Assembly (NCBI GenBank): GCA_963791595.1
Contig: CAWBTF010000007.1
Span: 62,001-126,000, forward strand
Source: JAEMQF01 sp963791595
GTDB taxonomy: Bacteria; Pseudomonadota; Gammaproteobacteria; Burkholderiales; Burkholderiaceae_C
DNA length: 64,000 bases
Direction: 5' to 3'
Each line of letters starts with the position of its first letter. Within the stretch, counting starts at the first letter, position 1. This document shows positions 8,770 to 17,858 of the stretch, piece by piece. The notes under the pieces were generated by a model that was given only the letters and a program-made list of their open reading frames with translations, searched no databases and had not been told where the DNA came from. The position numbers and the translations under genes were made by a program.

Positions 8770-9645
8770 AACTGCTGAACTTCCGGGTTCACCTGGCGCG
8801 GTGTTTGCTCCTGGCCGCGATCGGTTTGGTCTCGAAGGCCGCCGGCGCGGCGATCGCGTGCTCGGTCAGCGTCACCGGGTTCAGCTCGGTCTACGACTCG
8901 CTGGTGAACACGCCGAACGACAACGTCGGGTCCTACACGATTTCGTGCACGCGCGCCTCGAGCGACGCGGCGAGTGTCAACTTCTCGCTCGCGGCGAACG
9001 ACGGCCTGTACAACAACAGCGGCGGGTTCAACCGCGCGAGCCGCGGCGGCAGGCAGACAGCACCCGCTACATCAGCCTACGACGTCTATCGAAGCAACAG
9101 CTATACGAACGGCAACAAGTGGGGCACCGGCGGCAAACGCGATCACCGGCACCTTGAACTTCGGCAGCGGAACCGCGGCGACCCTGAGCGGAAGCTATTA
9201 CGCGCGGATTCCGGCGCAGCAAAACATCCGAGCGAACCGCATCTACATCGACACGGTGGGCGTGACGCTCAGCTACGCGACGAACAGCACCGCCACGGCG
9301 AGCTTCGGGGTCAGCGTCACCACTTCGTCGGCGGTGCAGATCGCCGTGCCGCCCGGCAACGTGGCGTTCACCTACCCCTCGTTCGCGACGACGGCGCGAA
9401 CGGCGTCGACCAGCTATGTGGTGCGAGGCACGAACGGTCTGGCCTACACGATGGCGCTGGACAGCAGCAGCGGCAGCGTGCTCGGCCTGGCCTACACGCT
9501 GTCGCTCAGCGCAGCTGGAGGCACCGCGAACGGCGCGCTGCAGACCTACACGATCAACGGCAGCATGGCCGCGGGCCAGTCCGGGACCTGTGCCGCGGGC
9601 AGTTGCGTCGGGTCGCGGCCGCACACGCTGACGGTCACCTATTGA
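8766..9645 (+). pseudogene. Two-domain SCPU pilus subunit (CsuE-like tip), frameshifted
   Basis: A signal peptide and first SCPU domain read in one frame (MKLLNFRVHLARCLLLAAIG ... SNSYTNGNKWGTGG). The continuation NAITGTLNFGSGTAATLSG ... HTLTVTY reads in the next frame. The join is near 9139, where removing one A from the AAA after GGCGGC restores the family sequence. A second local shift just upstream is possible (STRYIS reads in the third frame at about 9060-9080). Two tandem SCPU domains are typical of the tip subunit in Csu-type operons. The second domain is a relative of the protein at 4682 but has lost one Cys pair (TSSA for TSSC, VRG for VRC). The ATG overlaps the usher stop. The break may be a sequencing error. 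Confidence 0.75.
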
Positions 9646-9764
9646 CCCGCGACGCAGGCCGCCCCGTTCCGTGACGGACTCGTGCCTGCATCAGGGTGGT
9701 TGCGGATGGTCCAGGCAAACGCACCGATACCGACCCCCATCTGCCGCGGCTATGGTATTGGCCA

Positions 9765-10346
9765 GTGAAACACTTCAAGATTCTGATCACCGGCAGCCAC
9801 GGCGCGGGCAAGACCACGCTGATCCGCAGCCTGAGCGATTGTGCGCCGGTGTCCACCGAAGCCGTCGATTCGAGTGATCCGACGAGCGGGGTACGCACCA
9901 CGATCGGCCTCGACTACGGCGAGGTCGGCCTGGCCGGCGGCCGGCACGTGCACCTGTACGGCACGCCCGGCTACCTGCGCTTCAAATTCATGCGCACGAT
10001 CCTGGCGGTCGGCGCGCAGGGTGCGATCGTGCTCGTCGATGGACGTTCCGCGCAGCCTGAGGCCGATCTCGAAAGCGCCATCGCGAGCGTCGACGATCTG
10101 GCCGCCAAGTCGGCGCTGGCGATCGGCGTCACCCACACCGACTCCGGGGCGGGCGCGGCGATGGCGCCACTGGCCAGGCGGCTGAGCGCGCGCTCGATGC
10201 ACGTGCCGGTGCTGGCGATCGACGCGCGGCGCCGCGAGCATGCGGCGTTGCTGCTCGAGGTTTTGCTGCACACGATCGTCATGGCTCGCGACGACGGCAC
10301 GGCACCGCGAACCGACCGAGCGCGCGACTCGCGCCTTTTCGCATGA
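9765..10346 (+). CDS. Small Ras-like GTPase (MglA/CvnD-like, COG2229 type)
   Basis: 193-aa cytoplasmic GTPase. The P-loop GSHGAGKTTL lies at residues 9-18. A switch I Thr follows in SGVRTTIGLDYG, and switch II reads YGTPGYLRFKFM, the GTPG form seen in bacterial MglA/CvnD-like proteins in place of DxxG. The guanine-specificity motif is THTD rather than NKxD, which is a departure. GTG at 9765 is preferred (MKHFKILITG). Upstream in-frame codons add a non-homologous tail. It overlaps the Roadblock gene by 4 bases. Such GTPases work with Roadblock partners in polarity (MglAB) or membrane signalling (actinobacterial conservons). Which role applies here cannot be told. Confidence 0.78.
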   Translation: MKHFKILITGSHGAGKTTLIRSLSDCAPVSTEAVDSSDPTSGVRTTIGLDYGEVGLAGGRHVHLYGTPGYLRFKFMRTILAVGAQGAIVLVDGRSAQPEADLESAIASVDDLAAKSALAIGVTHTDSGAGAAMAPLARRLSARSMHVPVLAIDARRREHAALLLEVLLHTIVMARDDGTAPRTDRARDSRLFA

Positions 10347-10822
10347 CGGCTTCACTTCGGGTCCTTGACGCAGCCGGCACCGCGCCCACGGGCGTGCTTG
10401 GTGACGCGCGCGCGGACGGGCGCGCCGCCCGCTGGCCCGGCGTGGAAATGCAACTGCATGCGCTCGTCGCCGGAACCGCGGGCGTGCGCTCGGCGGTGCT
10501 GGTGGAACGCAGCGGCGTGAAGCTCGCGTCCGCGCCGATGTCGGCCGACGCCTCGCCTCAAGCGCTCGCCGCGATGAGCAGTTCGGTGCTCGCGATCGGC
10601 GCGGCGATGCTCGACGACGCCGGTCTCGGCGCCTGCGCCGACATGGTGATCGAGTCCGAGACGGGCATGATCGTGCTGCTGCCGGTGGCCGACTCCGAGT
10701 TGCTGCTCAGCGTCGTCGCCGACCGCAGCGCGATGCTCGGCGAAGTGCTGTGGGCCGCCAAACGCTGCTGCCGGCTGCTGCGCGCGGCGCTGCGCTCGGA
10801 ACTCGCTTCGGCGTCGCGCTGA
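10343..10822 (+). CDS. Roadblock/LC7-domain protein (MglB-like)
   Basis: 159 aa with a Roadblock/LC7 fold: the central part reads LVAGTAGVRSAVLVERSG, then a helix ALAAMSSSVLAIGAAMLDDA and strands MVIESETGMIVLLPVAD and LLLSVVAD. Members act as GTPase partners or activating proteins. The ATG lies in the last codons of the GTPase gene (overlap of 4 bases), so the two are almost certainly made together. The first 35 residues look disordered. The gene faces the hybrid kinase at 10869, with only 46 bases between the stop codons. Confidence 0.8.
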   Translation: MTASLRVLDAAGTAPTGVLGDARADGRAARWPGVEMQLHALVAGTAGVRSAVLVERSGVKLASAPMSADASPQALAAMSSSVLAIGAAMLDDAGLGACADMVIESETGMIVLLPVADSELLLSVVADRSAMLGEVLWAAKRCCRLLRAALRSELASASR

Positions 10823-10868
10823 GCGCGCTCGGCCTGGAGCCGTGGGCTTCCGGGCGGGGGGCTCACCC

Positions 10869-12710
10869 TCAGGCGCCCGGCGCCGTGGCAACGTTCATCA
10901 GCAGACGGTCCACCATCGGGCCGAGTTCCGCGAACATGCTCTCCTTGTGGATCAGGCCACGCACACCGCAGCGCTCCAGTTCGGTGCGCCGCTGCTCGCC
11001 CAGATCCCCCGAGCTGACTGCCACCGGCAAGTCGGGACGGATGCGCGCCAGCTCCCGGGCCACCTCGAACCCCGACAGGTCACTCATGTTCACGTCGGTC
11101 ACCACCAGGTCAAACGCGTGCGGGTCGGCGCGCACTGCGGCCAGCGCAAGGTGCGGATCCTGATAACAGGTGACGCGGTGACCCTGGCGGCGCAGCAGGG
11201 CCTGGGCCAGCATCAGCATCATCTCGTCGTCGTCGAGGTAAAGCACATGCTGGCCGTTGCCTTGGGCTTGCGCGGGCAGCGCCATGCGCGGGCTCGATTC
11301 CGAGGCGCTGTCCTGGGCGCGTGCCAGCGGGAAAAACACGTGAAACGTGCTGCCCTTTTCGGGCGTGCTGTCGACGCTGATCGCTCCTTGATGCGTGGCG
11401 ACGATGCCGTGCACGACCGACAGCCCCATGCCGGCGCCGCGGCCCTTCGGCCGGGTGGTGAAGAAGGGCTCGAAGATCCGGCCCCGGGTGTGCAGGTCCA
11501 TGCCGCAGCCGCTGTCGCTGACCCAGACATGGGCGTACTCGCCAGGAACGAGTGTGGCGGGCCGGCGCGGCGAATCGTCGAGGAATTCGATCTTCTCCAG
11601 ACCGACTGCGACGCGCCCCGGCCCGCCGCGCAGGGCCTGCACGGCATTCGTGAAGAGGTTGCTCATCACTTGTCGGATCTTCGCGCCGTCGGCCAGCATG
11701 TGCAGCGGCGCGTCGGCGAGCTGGGCCTCCAAGGTGACGCCGGCCGGCAGCGTGGCACGCAGCGATTCGACCGACTCCTGCAGCAGCGGCTGCAGCGGCC
11801 GGTTCACCAGGTGGTTCGGTTCGAGGCGGCTGAAGGTGAGGATTTCGCGCACCAGTTTCGTGGCGCGCCGCGCGGCACTGTTGACCTGCTCCAGGCTGTG
11901 CAAGACCGTGGGGTGTTCGCCCAGCTCGTCGCACGCCAGCGCCAGATTGCCCAGGATCGCGCCCAGGATGTTGTTGAAGTCGTTCGCGATTCCCCCCGCC
12001 AGGGTGGTGATCGCCTCCATCTTCTGCGCCTGGCGCAACTGGGCTTCGAGTTCGCTGCGCCGCGCCTGCGCTTGCTCGCGTTCCGTGGTTTCGCGATTGC
12101 ACTCCAGGCGCGGTGCAGGCGCGGTGGCGCTGAGCTTGAGGATCGGGCCGGCGCGCCCGCTCCAGAGCCGGTCGGAGTCGTGCGGCGCGGGCCCGGCGTC
12201 CGGGCCGGGCGCCAGGTCGTTGAACGCCGAATCCCGGGCCTCCCTTGCTGCGCGTTCGGCTGCAGACATGGCCGGATGGCGGGCTGCGTCGCTGGCCCGC
12301 GTGAACAGGGCGCGCAACCGGTAGACACCCTCGTCGTCGAGCGGCGCGGGCCATTGCGGGTCGGCCAGGCACGCGAGCAGCAATTCAGGGCTGGCGTCGT
12401 CGGTCGCATGCCACACGCAATCGTGCAGTGCGATCGGAAAGTCCAGCAACGGCAACAGTGCGTTGGCCCGGGCTGCGGGACGGTCGCACAGGATCTCGAG
12501 GTTGTGGGCGACGTGCAGCGAGGTGTCGAACAAATCGCGCCGATCGGTGCTTCGGGCGGCTTGCAGCACCATGTCCAAGGCTTGCCTGTAGCTCTGTCGA
12601 TCGCTTTCCCGGCGCACGCCGATGCCCGAGGCGCGCATCAGCGACTCGACGGCGGAAATCAGGTCCGCTGGGGGGTTCGAATCGTTGCGAACCGAAGACT
12701 TCTTGGACAC
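10869..12710 (-). CDS. Hybrid histidine-kinase homologue lacking the phosphoacceptor His
   Basis: 613 aa. An alpha-helical N-terminal region (about 1-200) of unknown type precedes a short coiled coil (RETTEREQAQARRSELEAQL). The NtrB-like dimerisation helix reads AGGIANDFNNILGAIL, where the family has AGGIAHDFNN; the acceptor position is Asn243 (codon AAC, 11982-11984). The ATPase domain looks complete: N box MSNLFTNAVQAL, G1 DSGCGMD, G2 GAGMGLSV. A receiver follows with LDDDE, VTDVNMSD (Asp539) and LIHKES. GTG at 12710 follows AAGGA. With an intact ATP site but no His, it cannot autophosphorylate in the ordinary way. It may act as a phosphatase, a heterodimer partner or an allosteric sensor (inference). 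Confidence 0.85.
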   Translation of the reverse strand: MSKKSSVRNDSNPPADLISAVESLMRASGIGVRRESDRQSYRQALDMVLQAARSTDRRDLFDTSLHVAHNLEILCDRPAARANALLPLLDFPIALHDCVWHATDDASPELLLACLADPQWPAPLDDEGVYRLRALFTRASDAARHPAMSAAERAAREARDSAFNDLAPGPDAGPAPHDSDRLWSGRAGPILKLSATAPAPRLECNRETTEREQAQARRSELEAQLRQAQKMEAITTLAGGIANDFNNILGAILGNLALACDELGEHPTVLHSLEQVNSAARRATKLVREILTFSRLEPNHLVNRPLQPLLQESVESLRATLPAGVTLEAQLADAPLHMLADGAKIRQVMSNLFTNAVQALRGGPGRVAVGLEKIEFLDDSPRRPATLVPGEYAHVWVSDSGCGMDLHTRGRIFEPFFTTRPKGRGAGMGLSVVHGIVATHQGAISVDSTPEKGSTFHVFFPLARAQDSASESSPRMALPAQAQGNGQHVLYLDDDEMMLMLAQALLRRQGHRVTCYQDPHLALAAVRADPHAFDLVVTDVNMSDLSGFEVARELARIRPDLPVAVSSGDLGEQRRTELERCGVRGLIHKESMFAELGPMVDRLLMNVATAPGA

Positions 12711-12744
12711 GGAAAATCCTTTCGAGAAGAATCGACAGGGGAGG

Positions 12745-13615
12745 TCAAGCCACCGGCGTTGCGCGCCCGCTCGGCGTGCCGGGTTCAGCGCAGGAGCCCG
12801 CATCGGGGGACGCGGGCTTGAGAAACGTCTGGACCACGTCGACGAAGTCCGCCCGGTTCAGTGGTTTGGTCAGGTAGCTGTCGCAGCCCGCGAACTTGCC
12901 GCGAATCTTGTCGAATTGCCCGGTCTTGCTGGTCAGCATGATCACGGAAATGCTTCTCGTGCGCGGGTTCTTCTTGATGGCCTTGCAGACCTGGTAGCCG
13001 TCGGCGCCGGGCAGCATCACATCGAGCAGGATCAAGTCGAAGTGGTAGCTGTTGATGGCGCGCAGCGCCTCTTCGCCGTTGTCCACGCAATGCGGCTGAA
13101 ATCCCACCTTCTGCAGCACGAATTCGATCTGCCGGCGCGCCGTGGCACTGTCATCGACGACCAGGATCGAGCGCCCGCGCGGCGGCGGCGCGCCTGGTTG
13201 CCCAAGCTCCGGCGTTGGCGCTGCGACGCGACGGCGATGCTTGCGCCTGGCTGGGTATGGCGGGCGTGTCGACGGGGTCCGTTCCCTTGCGCAGGTTGGC
13301 GCAAGCGTCCATCGCGGCGAGCAGGCGCGAAGCGAGCAAGGGTTTGGGCAAGTGCACGCCGTTGGCCGCGCCGGCGGGCGAACTTCCCGCCGCGACGAAC
13401 GGGATCAGCGTCTGGGGATCGCGGGCGCGCCAGTCGGCCACCGCCTGCGCGTCGTCCATCGCGACGACAAAGATGTCGGCGGCGCCGCCAGGGTCGGCCA
13501 GTTCGTGGCCGATCGGCCGACCGGTCTGCTGGCTCAGCCGGCACACGCTCTTCAGCGCGTTCAATTCATGAGGCCCCAAACCGAGCGCACGAACTCGAAT
13601 CAGAATTGCATCCAT
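12745..13615 (-). pseudogene. Two-domain response regulator (degenerate domain + receiver), frameshifted
   Basis: The N-terminal half reads from ATG at 13615 (MDAILIRVRALGLGPHEL ... LPKPLLASRLLAAMDA), a degenerate receiver-like domain. The C-terminal half is a full receiver in another frame: RGRSILVVDDSATARR, LDVMLPG, MLTSKTG and LTKPL. The join falls in a Pro/Ala-rich linker at about 13150-13260; a one-base change fuses the halves. Burkholderiales have regulators of this two-part, PilG-like layout, so a single gene is the best reading. It sits 34 bases upstream of the hybrid kinase homologue on the same strand and is probably its operon partner. The receiver alone has no start codon with a credible ribosome site. 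Confidence 0.7.
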
Positions 13616-13794
13616 CAGGCAGTCAGCTCGTGGGAGAAGAGCCGGAGGGCGGCTCGCGCCGCGCCGGTCGTGGCAGGGAGTCTCGCGCCTCGCGACGTGG
13701 CCCTGTCGCTGGAACAGATGGTGATTTCAGGGTCTGACGCGGGTCACGCCCAGCGGCCCGTTGCGCCCCCAGCGCAGTCGGCGCGGCGGGCTGC

Positions 13795-14943
13795 TCAATG
13801 CTCCGGCGGCCGGCCTTTCGTGCCGTTGTTTCCCGCGCCCTTGCCGATCGCCACCGGCCGGATCGGCGAACCCGCCGAGCCGCGCTCGCGCAGCGGCAGG
13901 ATCATCGTGCACGAGGTCCAGACCTTGTCCTTCACCATCTCCGCCAGGCGCACGTTTTCCAGGTGATGGATGCCGGCTTGCGTGAGCATGTGGTGGTGCA
14001 CACCGAACGGCAGGCCCGGCGGCGTGCCCGGCGCGGGTGGCGCCTTGCCGGCCAGCATGCCGTCGGCCACCGCGTCGATGAACGGCACGTCCATGCCGAT
14101 CGCCACCACCCGCTTGCGCCCGAGGTAGAGCGCGGCGTCGTAGCCCAGGCCCGGGCCCGAGGCGTAATACGTCTTGTCGGTGTCGGGGTCTTGCCACTGG
14201 TCGCTCCAGCCGGTGTAGATGTAGACCACGTCGCCCGGTTGAATGCCGCGTTTGGCCAGGCCCTGCGCCTTCAGCATCTCCATCACCTGCGCCTGCGTCA
14301 CCACCGCGCCGGCTTTCAGCGCCTGGCCCTTGCCGACAAAGGCCTTGGCGTCGAGCAGGATCGCGCTCGTGACGATCGGCGGGATCTGCTCCACGCCGAG
14401 CTTGAGCAGCGGCGAGTCGGGTGTGGGCTTCACTTCCTTGCCGGTGTAGCCGCCGTAGTAGACGGCAGCGTCGGCCGGGAACTCGGCCTTGCCGTCCCAC
14501 GGTGCGGGCAGCGCGGCAAAGTGGCCGAGCGCGTCGATCTGCGTGCCCTGCTGGTTCGGCTCGGCGCCATCGTTGAGCACTTCGCCGTTGAACGCATGCG
14601 CGGTGAACGGGATGCCGGCCACGGGTTTGGGCTTGACCATGTGCGGCCCGCTGAACGGCGATTTGGGCATCGTGTTGCTGCGCTCGTGCGAGACCTCGTA
14701 GACCTTGGCACCGGGCTGCGCCAGGTGCCAGGCGCAGCGCGCCCAGGTGCCCGCGCCTTGCGTGTTGCCCATGCCCCTCTGGTCGCCCTTGGGCCAAGGC
14801 GCTGCGGGGATCTGCTTCGCCGTCTTGGCGAGCAGCGACTGCGGCTCGGCGGCGTGCAGCAGGCATTGCCGGCAAGGCAATGGCCATGGACACAGGCGAT
14901 GGCCACGGCGGCTGCCGTGAAAACCAGGGTAAAAGCTGCGCAT
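13795..14943 (-). CDS. Cyclase-family (kynurenine formamidase-like) hydrolase, exported
   Basis: 382-aa member of the cyclase/formamidase superfamily (PF04199), metal-dependent amidohydrolase-like enzymes acting on cyclic or amide acids. The metal motif reads QQGTQIDALGHF; the classical form HxGTHxDxPxHF has His at two places that are Gln here, as in one branch of the family. GIQPGDVVYIYTGW, VVAIGMD and the C-terminal FGVHHHML support the family. ATG at 14943 follows AGGAGA. The first 40 residues as read are not a plausible signal peptide, but one base out of frame they become TLVFTAAAVAIACVHGHCLA, a good signal sequence. Two compensating indels, one in the TTTT run near 14931-14934, are therefore suspected. 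The substrate is unknown. Confidence 0.75.
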   Translation of the reverse strand: MRSFYPGFHGSRRGHRLCPWPLPCRQCLLHAAEPQSLLAKTAKQIPAAPWPKGDQRGMGNTQGAGTWARCAWHLAQPGAKVYEVSHERSNTMPKSPFSGPHMVKPKPVAGIPFTAHAFNGEVLNDGAEPNQQGTQIDALGHFAALPAPWDGKAEFPADAAVYYGGYTGKEVKPTPDSPLLKLGVEQIPPIVTSAILLDAKAFVGKGQALKAGAVVTQAQVMEMLKAQGLAKRGIQPGDVVYIYTGWSDQWQDPDTDKTYYASGPGLGYDAALYLGRKRVVAIGMDVPFIDAVADGMLAGKAPPAPGTPPGLPFGVHHHMLTQAGIHHLENVRLAEMVKDKVWTSCTMILPLRERGSAGSPIRPVAIGKGAGNNGTKGRPPEH

Positions 14944-15062
14944 CGAAAGGTCTCCTGCTGGATGGGTGAAAGACCGCCAATGCTAGCGAGCCTCCTCGCA
15001 AAAGCGCGGGCCGCCTCGACCTGACCTACATTTACGCCTCATTCAACTCTTGAGACAAGCTC

Positions 15063-15458
15063 ATGCCGATCCGCACCGCAACCCTGAATCGACAGATCGA
15101 GAAGAACGGCATGAGGCTGCATCTGGCGATGCTGAGCCGGCAACACTCCCATGGCACCGACCCGGCGCCGACGCCCGCGGAGAGCGAACTGCTGGAATTG
15201 CGCCGCGCCCTCAAGGAAGCGCGCGCCGCACGCCAAGCCGCCGCCAAGGCGCCCAAGGTCAAGGCCGCCCCGGTGCTGAAAGCAGTCAAGGCGGTGAAGG
15301 CCAAAGCGCCGAAGGCACCCAAACCAGCCAAGGCGGAGAAGGCGCCCAAGGCCGCCAAAGGCGGCGCAGCCAAGCCCACGCCCGCCGAGAAGAAGGTGAA
15401 GAAGGCGGCGAACGCGGAAGCCGCGAAGAAGGCGGACAAGAAGTCGGCGAAGACCTGA
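15063..15458 (+). CDS. Lys/Ala/Pro-rich histone H1-like protein, copy 1
   Basis: 131 aa. A conserved N-terminal module (MPIRTATLNRQIEKNGMRLH, then LAML) and a short helix with ELLELRRALKEARAARQAAA are followed by about 70 residues of KA/KAPK repeats with no acidic or aromatic content. Such tails bind DNA or other polyanions non-specifically, as in bacterial H1-like proteins. A function in nucleoid compaction is inferred from composition. The paralogue at 47742 shares the N-terminal module and the tail type. The N-terminal module, not the tail, is the informative part, and I do not know its family. Confidence 0.7.
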   Translation: MPIRTATLNRQIEKNGMRLHLAMLSRQHSHGTDPAPTPAESELLELRRALKEARAARQAAAKAPKVKAAPVLKAVKAVKAKAPKAPKPAKAEKAPKAAKGGAAKPTPAEKKVKKAANAEAAKKADKKSAKT

Positions 15459-15531
15459 GCGCGCCTTTGTTGGCCCGTGGCCGGTGACGTCGCCGCGGCG
15501 TTGCGCGGCCGTGCCGACTTCGACCCCGTCA

Positions 15532-16716
15532 ATGCCGCAGGTCTTTTTCATCTTCGCCGCTTGCGCCTTTGCCAGCGGCTTCGCGCTGCGCGTCGCTGAC
15601 CCGCTGATCCTGCCGATCGCGCTGCAGTTCAACGTGGCCCCGGCCGCCGCCGCCATGCTGAGCGCGGCCTTCGCGCTGCCGTATGCGATGGCGCAGCCGT
15701 TCCTCGGGCCGCTGGGAGACCGCTTCGGCAAGCCGCGCTGCATTCAGGTGTGCATCGCGGCCACCGCGCTGGCGCTGCTGCTGGGCTGCGCGGCGCCGAG
15801 CTTCGAGGCGCTGCTGGCCTCGCGAGTCGTCGCCGGCGTGTTTGCCGGTGGCCTGATTCCGCTCGTGCTCGCCGGCATCGGCGACGGCTATGCGCTGCAC
15901 GAACGGCAGGTCACGATCGGGCGCTTGCTGCTGGCCATCATCACCGGCCAGATGCTGGGCTCGAGCGTGGCCGGCTTCGTGAACGATGCCTTCGGCTGGC
16001 GCATCGCCCTGCTGATCGCCGCGGGCGTGGGCACGGCCGCGGCGGGCCTGGCGTGGGGCGCGATGCCGGCCGAGCAGCTGGTTCGGCCCGCGCCGGACAG
16101 CCCGCGTGTCTCATTCACTGCGCTGTATGGCCGCGTCTTCGACAACCCGAAAGCGAAGTGGCTGTACGGCGCCGTGGTCCTCGAGGCGTGTTTCGTGTTC
16201 GGCGCGTTTCCCCACGTCGGCCTGTACCTGATCGACCGCGCCGGCAGCACGCCCAGCGCCGCGCCGTCGCAGGCCGGTCTGGTGCTCGGCGCGTTCAGCG
16301 TCGGCGGTCTGGCGTACGCGCTGAGCGTGCGCCGGCTGATCGCGTGGCTGGGCGTGCGCCGCATGTGCGTCGTCGGCTCGTGCAGCGCGGCAGCGGCCTA
16401 CGCGGCGCTGGCCGTGCTGCACGTCTGGTGGCTCGCGGCGCTGGCGATGTTGCTCGCCGGCGGCTGCTACTACATGCTGCACAACTCGCTGCAGACTGAA
16501 GCCACCGAAATCGCGCCCACTGCGCGCGGCTCGGCGGTGGCGCTGTTCGCGTGCGGTTTCTTCGCCGGCCAAGGCTTCGGGCCGGTGCTGTTCGGCGCGC
16601 TGGTGCACGCGTTTGGGTTTGCGGTGGCGCTGCTCAGCTGCGCGGTCGGGCTGATCGGCCTGGGGCAGGTGGTGGTGCGCAGAATCGTCGTGGCACCGCG
16701 CCCGGCCAGCGCATAG
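15532..16716 (+). CDS. MFS transporter
   Basis: Inner-membrane major facilitator of about 394 aa with 12 predicted helices. The family signature between helices 2 and 3 reads GPLGDRFGKPR, and helix 4-5 carries SRVVAGVFAGGLIPLVLAG. The cytoplasmic half-repeat is at about LIAWLGVRRM. The chosen start is ATG at 15532 (MPQVFFIFAACAF); a GTG at 15484 would add 16 hydrophilic residues. It resembles small drug or metabolite exporters of the MFS-1 group, but the substrate cannot be read. It ends 42 bases before the convergent threonine aldolase. Confidence 0.82.
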   Translation: MPQVFFIFAACAFASGFALRVADPLILPIALQFNVAPAAAAMLSAAFALPYAMAQPFLGPLGDRFGKPRCIQVCIAATALALLLGCAAPSFEALLASRVVAGVFAGGLIPLVLAGIGDGYALHERQVTIGRLLLAIITGQMLGSSVAGFVNDAFGWRIALLIAAGVGTAAAGLAWGAMPAEQLVRPAPDSPRVSFTALYGRVFDNPKAKWLYGAVVLEACFVFGAFPHVGLYLIDRAGSTPSAAPSQAGLVLGAFSVGGLAYALSVRRLIAWLGVRRMCVVGSCSAAAAYAALAVLHVWWLAALAMLLAGGCYYMLHNSLQTEATEIAPTARGSAVALFACGFFAGQGFGPVLFGALVHAFGFAVALLSCAVGLIGLGQVVVRRIVVAPRPASA

Positions 16717-16758
16717 CGCGCAGCGCCAGGCCGCGAGGCTGCTCGATCGTCCAGCCGC

Positions 16759-17797
16759 TCAGCCCAGCACTTCGCGCAGCAGTGCGCCCGCTTGTTCAAC
16801 CTGCGCCGCACTCACATCCAGGTGCGTCACGGCACGCACGATGCGCGGCCCGAATGCCCCCACCAGCACGCCAAGCGATCTGGCCTTGGCCACCAGCGTC
16901 ACGGCGTCCATGGCGCCGGGCGCGAGGTGGAACACGACGATGTTGGTCTGCACGCTGGCGAGGTCCAGCTTCACGCCCGGGCAGCCGACCAGCATTTCCG
17001 CCAATCGCTTCGCATTGCGATGGTCTTCGGCCAGGCGCGCGCGATGGTGGTCCAGCCCGTAGAGCGCCGCCGCCGAGAAAATGCCGTTCTGGCGCATCGC
17101 GCCGCCGAACATGCGGCGCCGGTGCGTCGCCGCGGCGATCAGTGCTTTCGAGCCGGCCAGCGCCGAGCCTCCAGGCGCCCCCAGTCCCTTGGAGAACGCG
17201 ACCGCCACCATGTCGAACGGTGCCGCGAGTTCGCGCTCGGTCAAGCCGCTCGCGACGCTGGCATTCCACAGGCGCGCGCCGTCGAGAAACGTCGCCAGGC
17301 CACGCTCGCGCGCAGTACGCGCAAACACGCTTCACCTCGTCTTGCGCAAACACGATTCCGCCGCTGCGGTTGTGGGTGTTTTCGATCTCTAACAACGTCG
17401 TCGGTGGGAACACGGGCAGCGAACGCGGTTTGATCGCCGCATCGACCTCCTCCACGCTGAACACGCCGCGCGCGCCGATCTCGACCAGCTGCACACCGGC
17501 GTTCGCCGCCGAGCCGCCGGCTTCGTGCCAGCCGGCGTGGCATTCGCGGCTGACGATCACTTCATCGCCCGGGCGCGTGAGCACGCACAGCGCCACCTGG
17601 TTCGCCATCGTTCCCGAAGGCAGCCACAGCGCCGCTTCCTTGCCCAGCAGCTCGGCGATGCGCGCCTGAAGCTCGTTCGTCGTCGGGTCCTCGCCATACT
17701 GGTCGTCGCCCACTGGCGCGTCGGCCATCGCGGCGCGCATCGCCTGGGTGGGGCGGGTCACGGTGTCGGAGCGCAGGTCGATCGCGGGTGAATTCAT
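16759..17797 (-). pseudogene. ltaE: Low-specificity L-threonine aldolase, frameshifted
   Basis: PLP enzyme that splits threonine or allo-threonine to glycine and acetaldehyde. The first part (MNSPAIDLRSDTVTRPT ... GGIVFAQDEVKR) and the second (VFARTARERGLATFLDG ... ALLREVLG) are in different frames, joined at about 17328. One surplus base at AAGCGTG restores one continuous protein of usual length (about 345 aa). The PLP lysine region is VAFSKGLGAPGG, and family motifs GDDQYGEDP, LPSGTMAN and FGGAMRQ are intact. ATG at 17797 is the family start. It is the last gene of the dioxygenase operon. All other residues look functional, so the break may be an assembly error. Confidence 0.82.
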
Positions 17798-17858
17798 GCA
17801 GTGTTCCAGTGAGAGAGTGGGCGCCGACGCTTGGCGCCGCGATCGATCAGGCGCGGGC

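Noticed and set aside
8766..9645. Programmed frameshift in the pilus subunit gene
   Set aside because: No slippery heptamer with a downstream pseudoknot is evident, and other genes show similar one-base breaks, so error is likelier.
10842..12821. A 659-codon forward frame over the pseudokinase gene
   Set aside because: Same reason: the opposite strand carries HATPase and receiver motifs.
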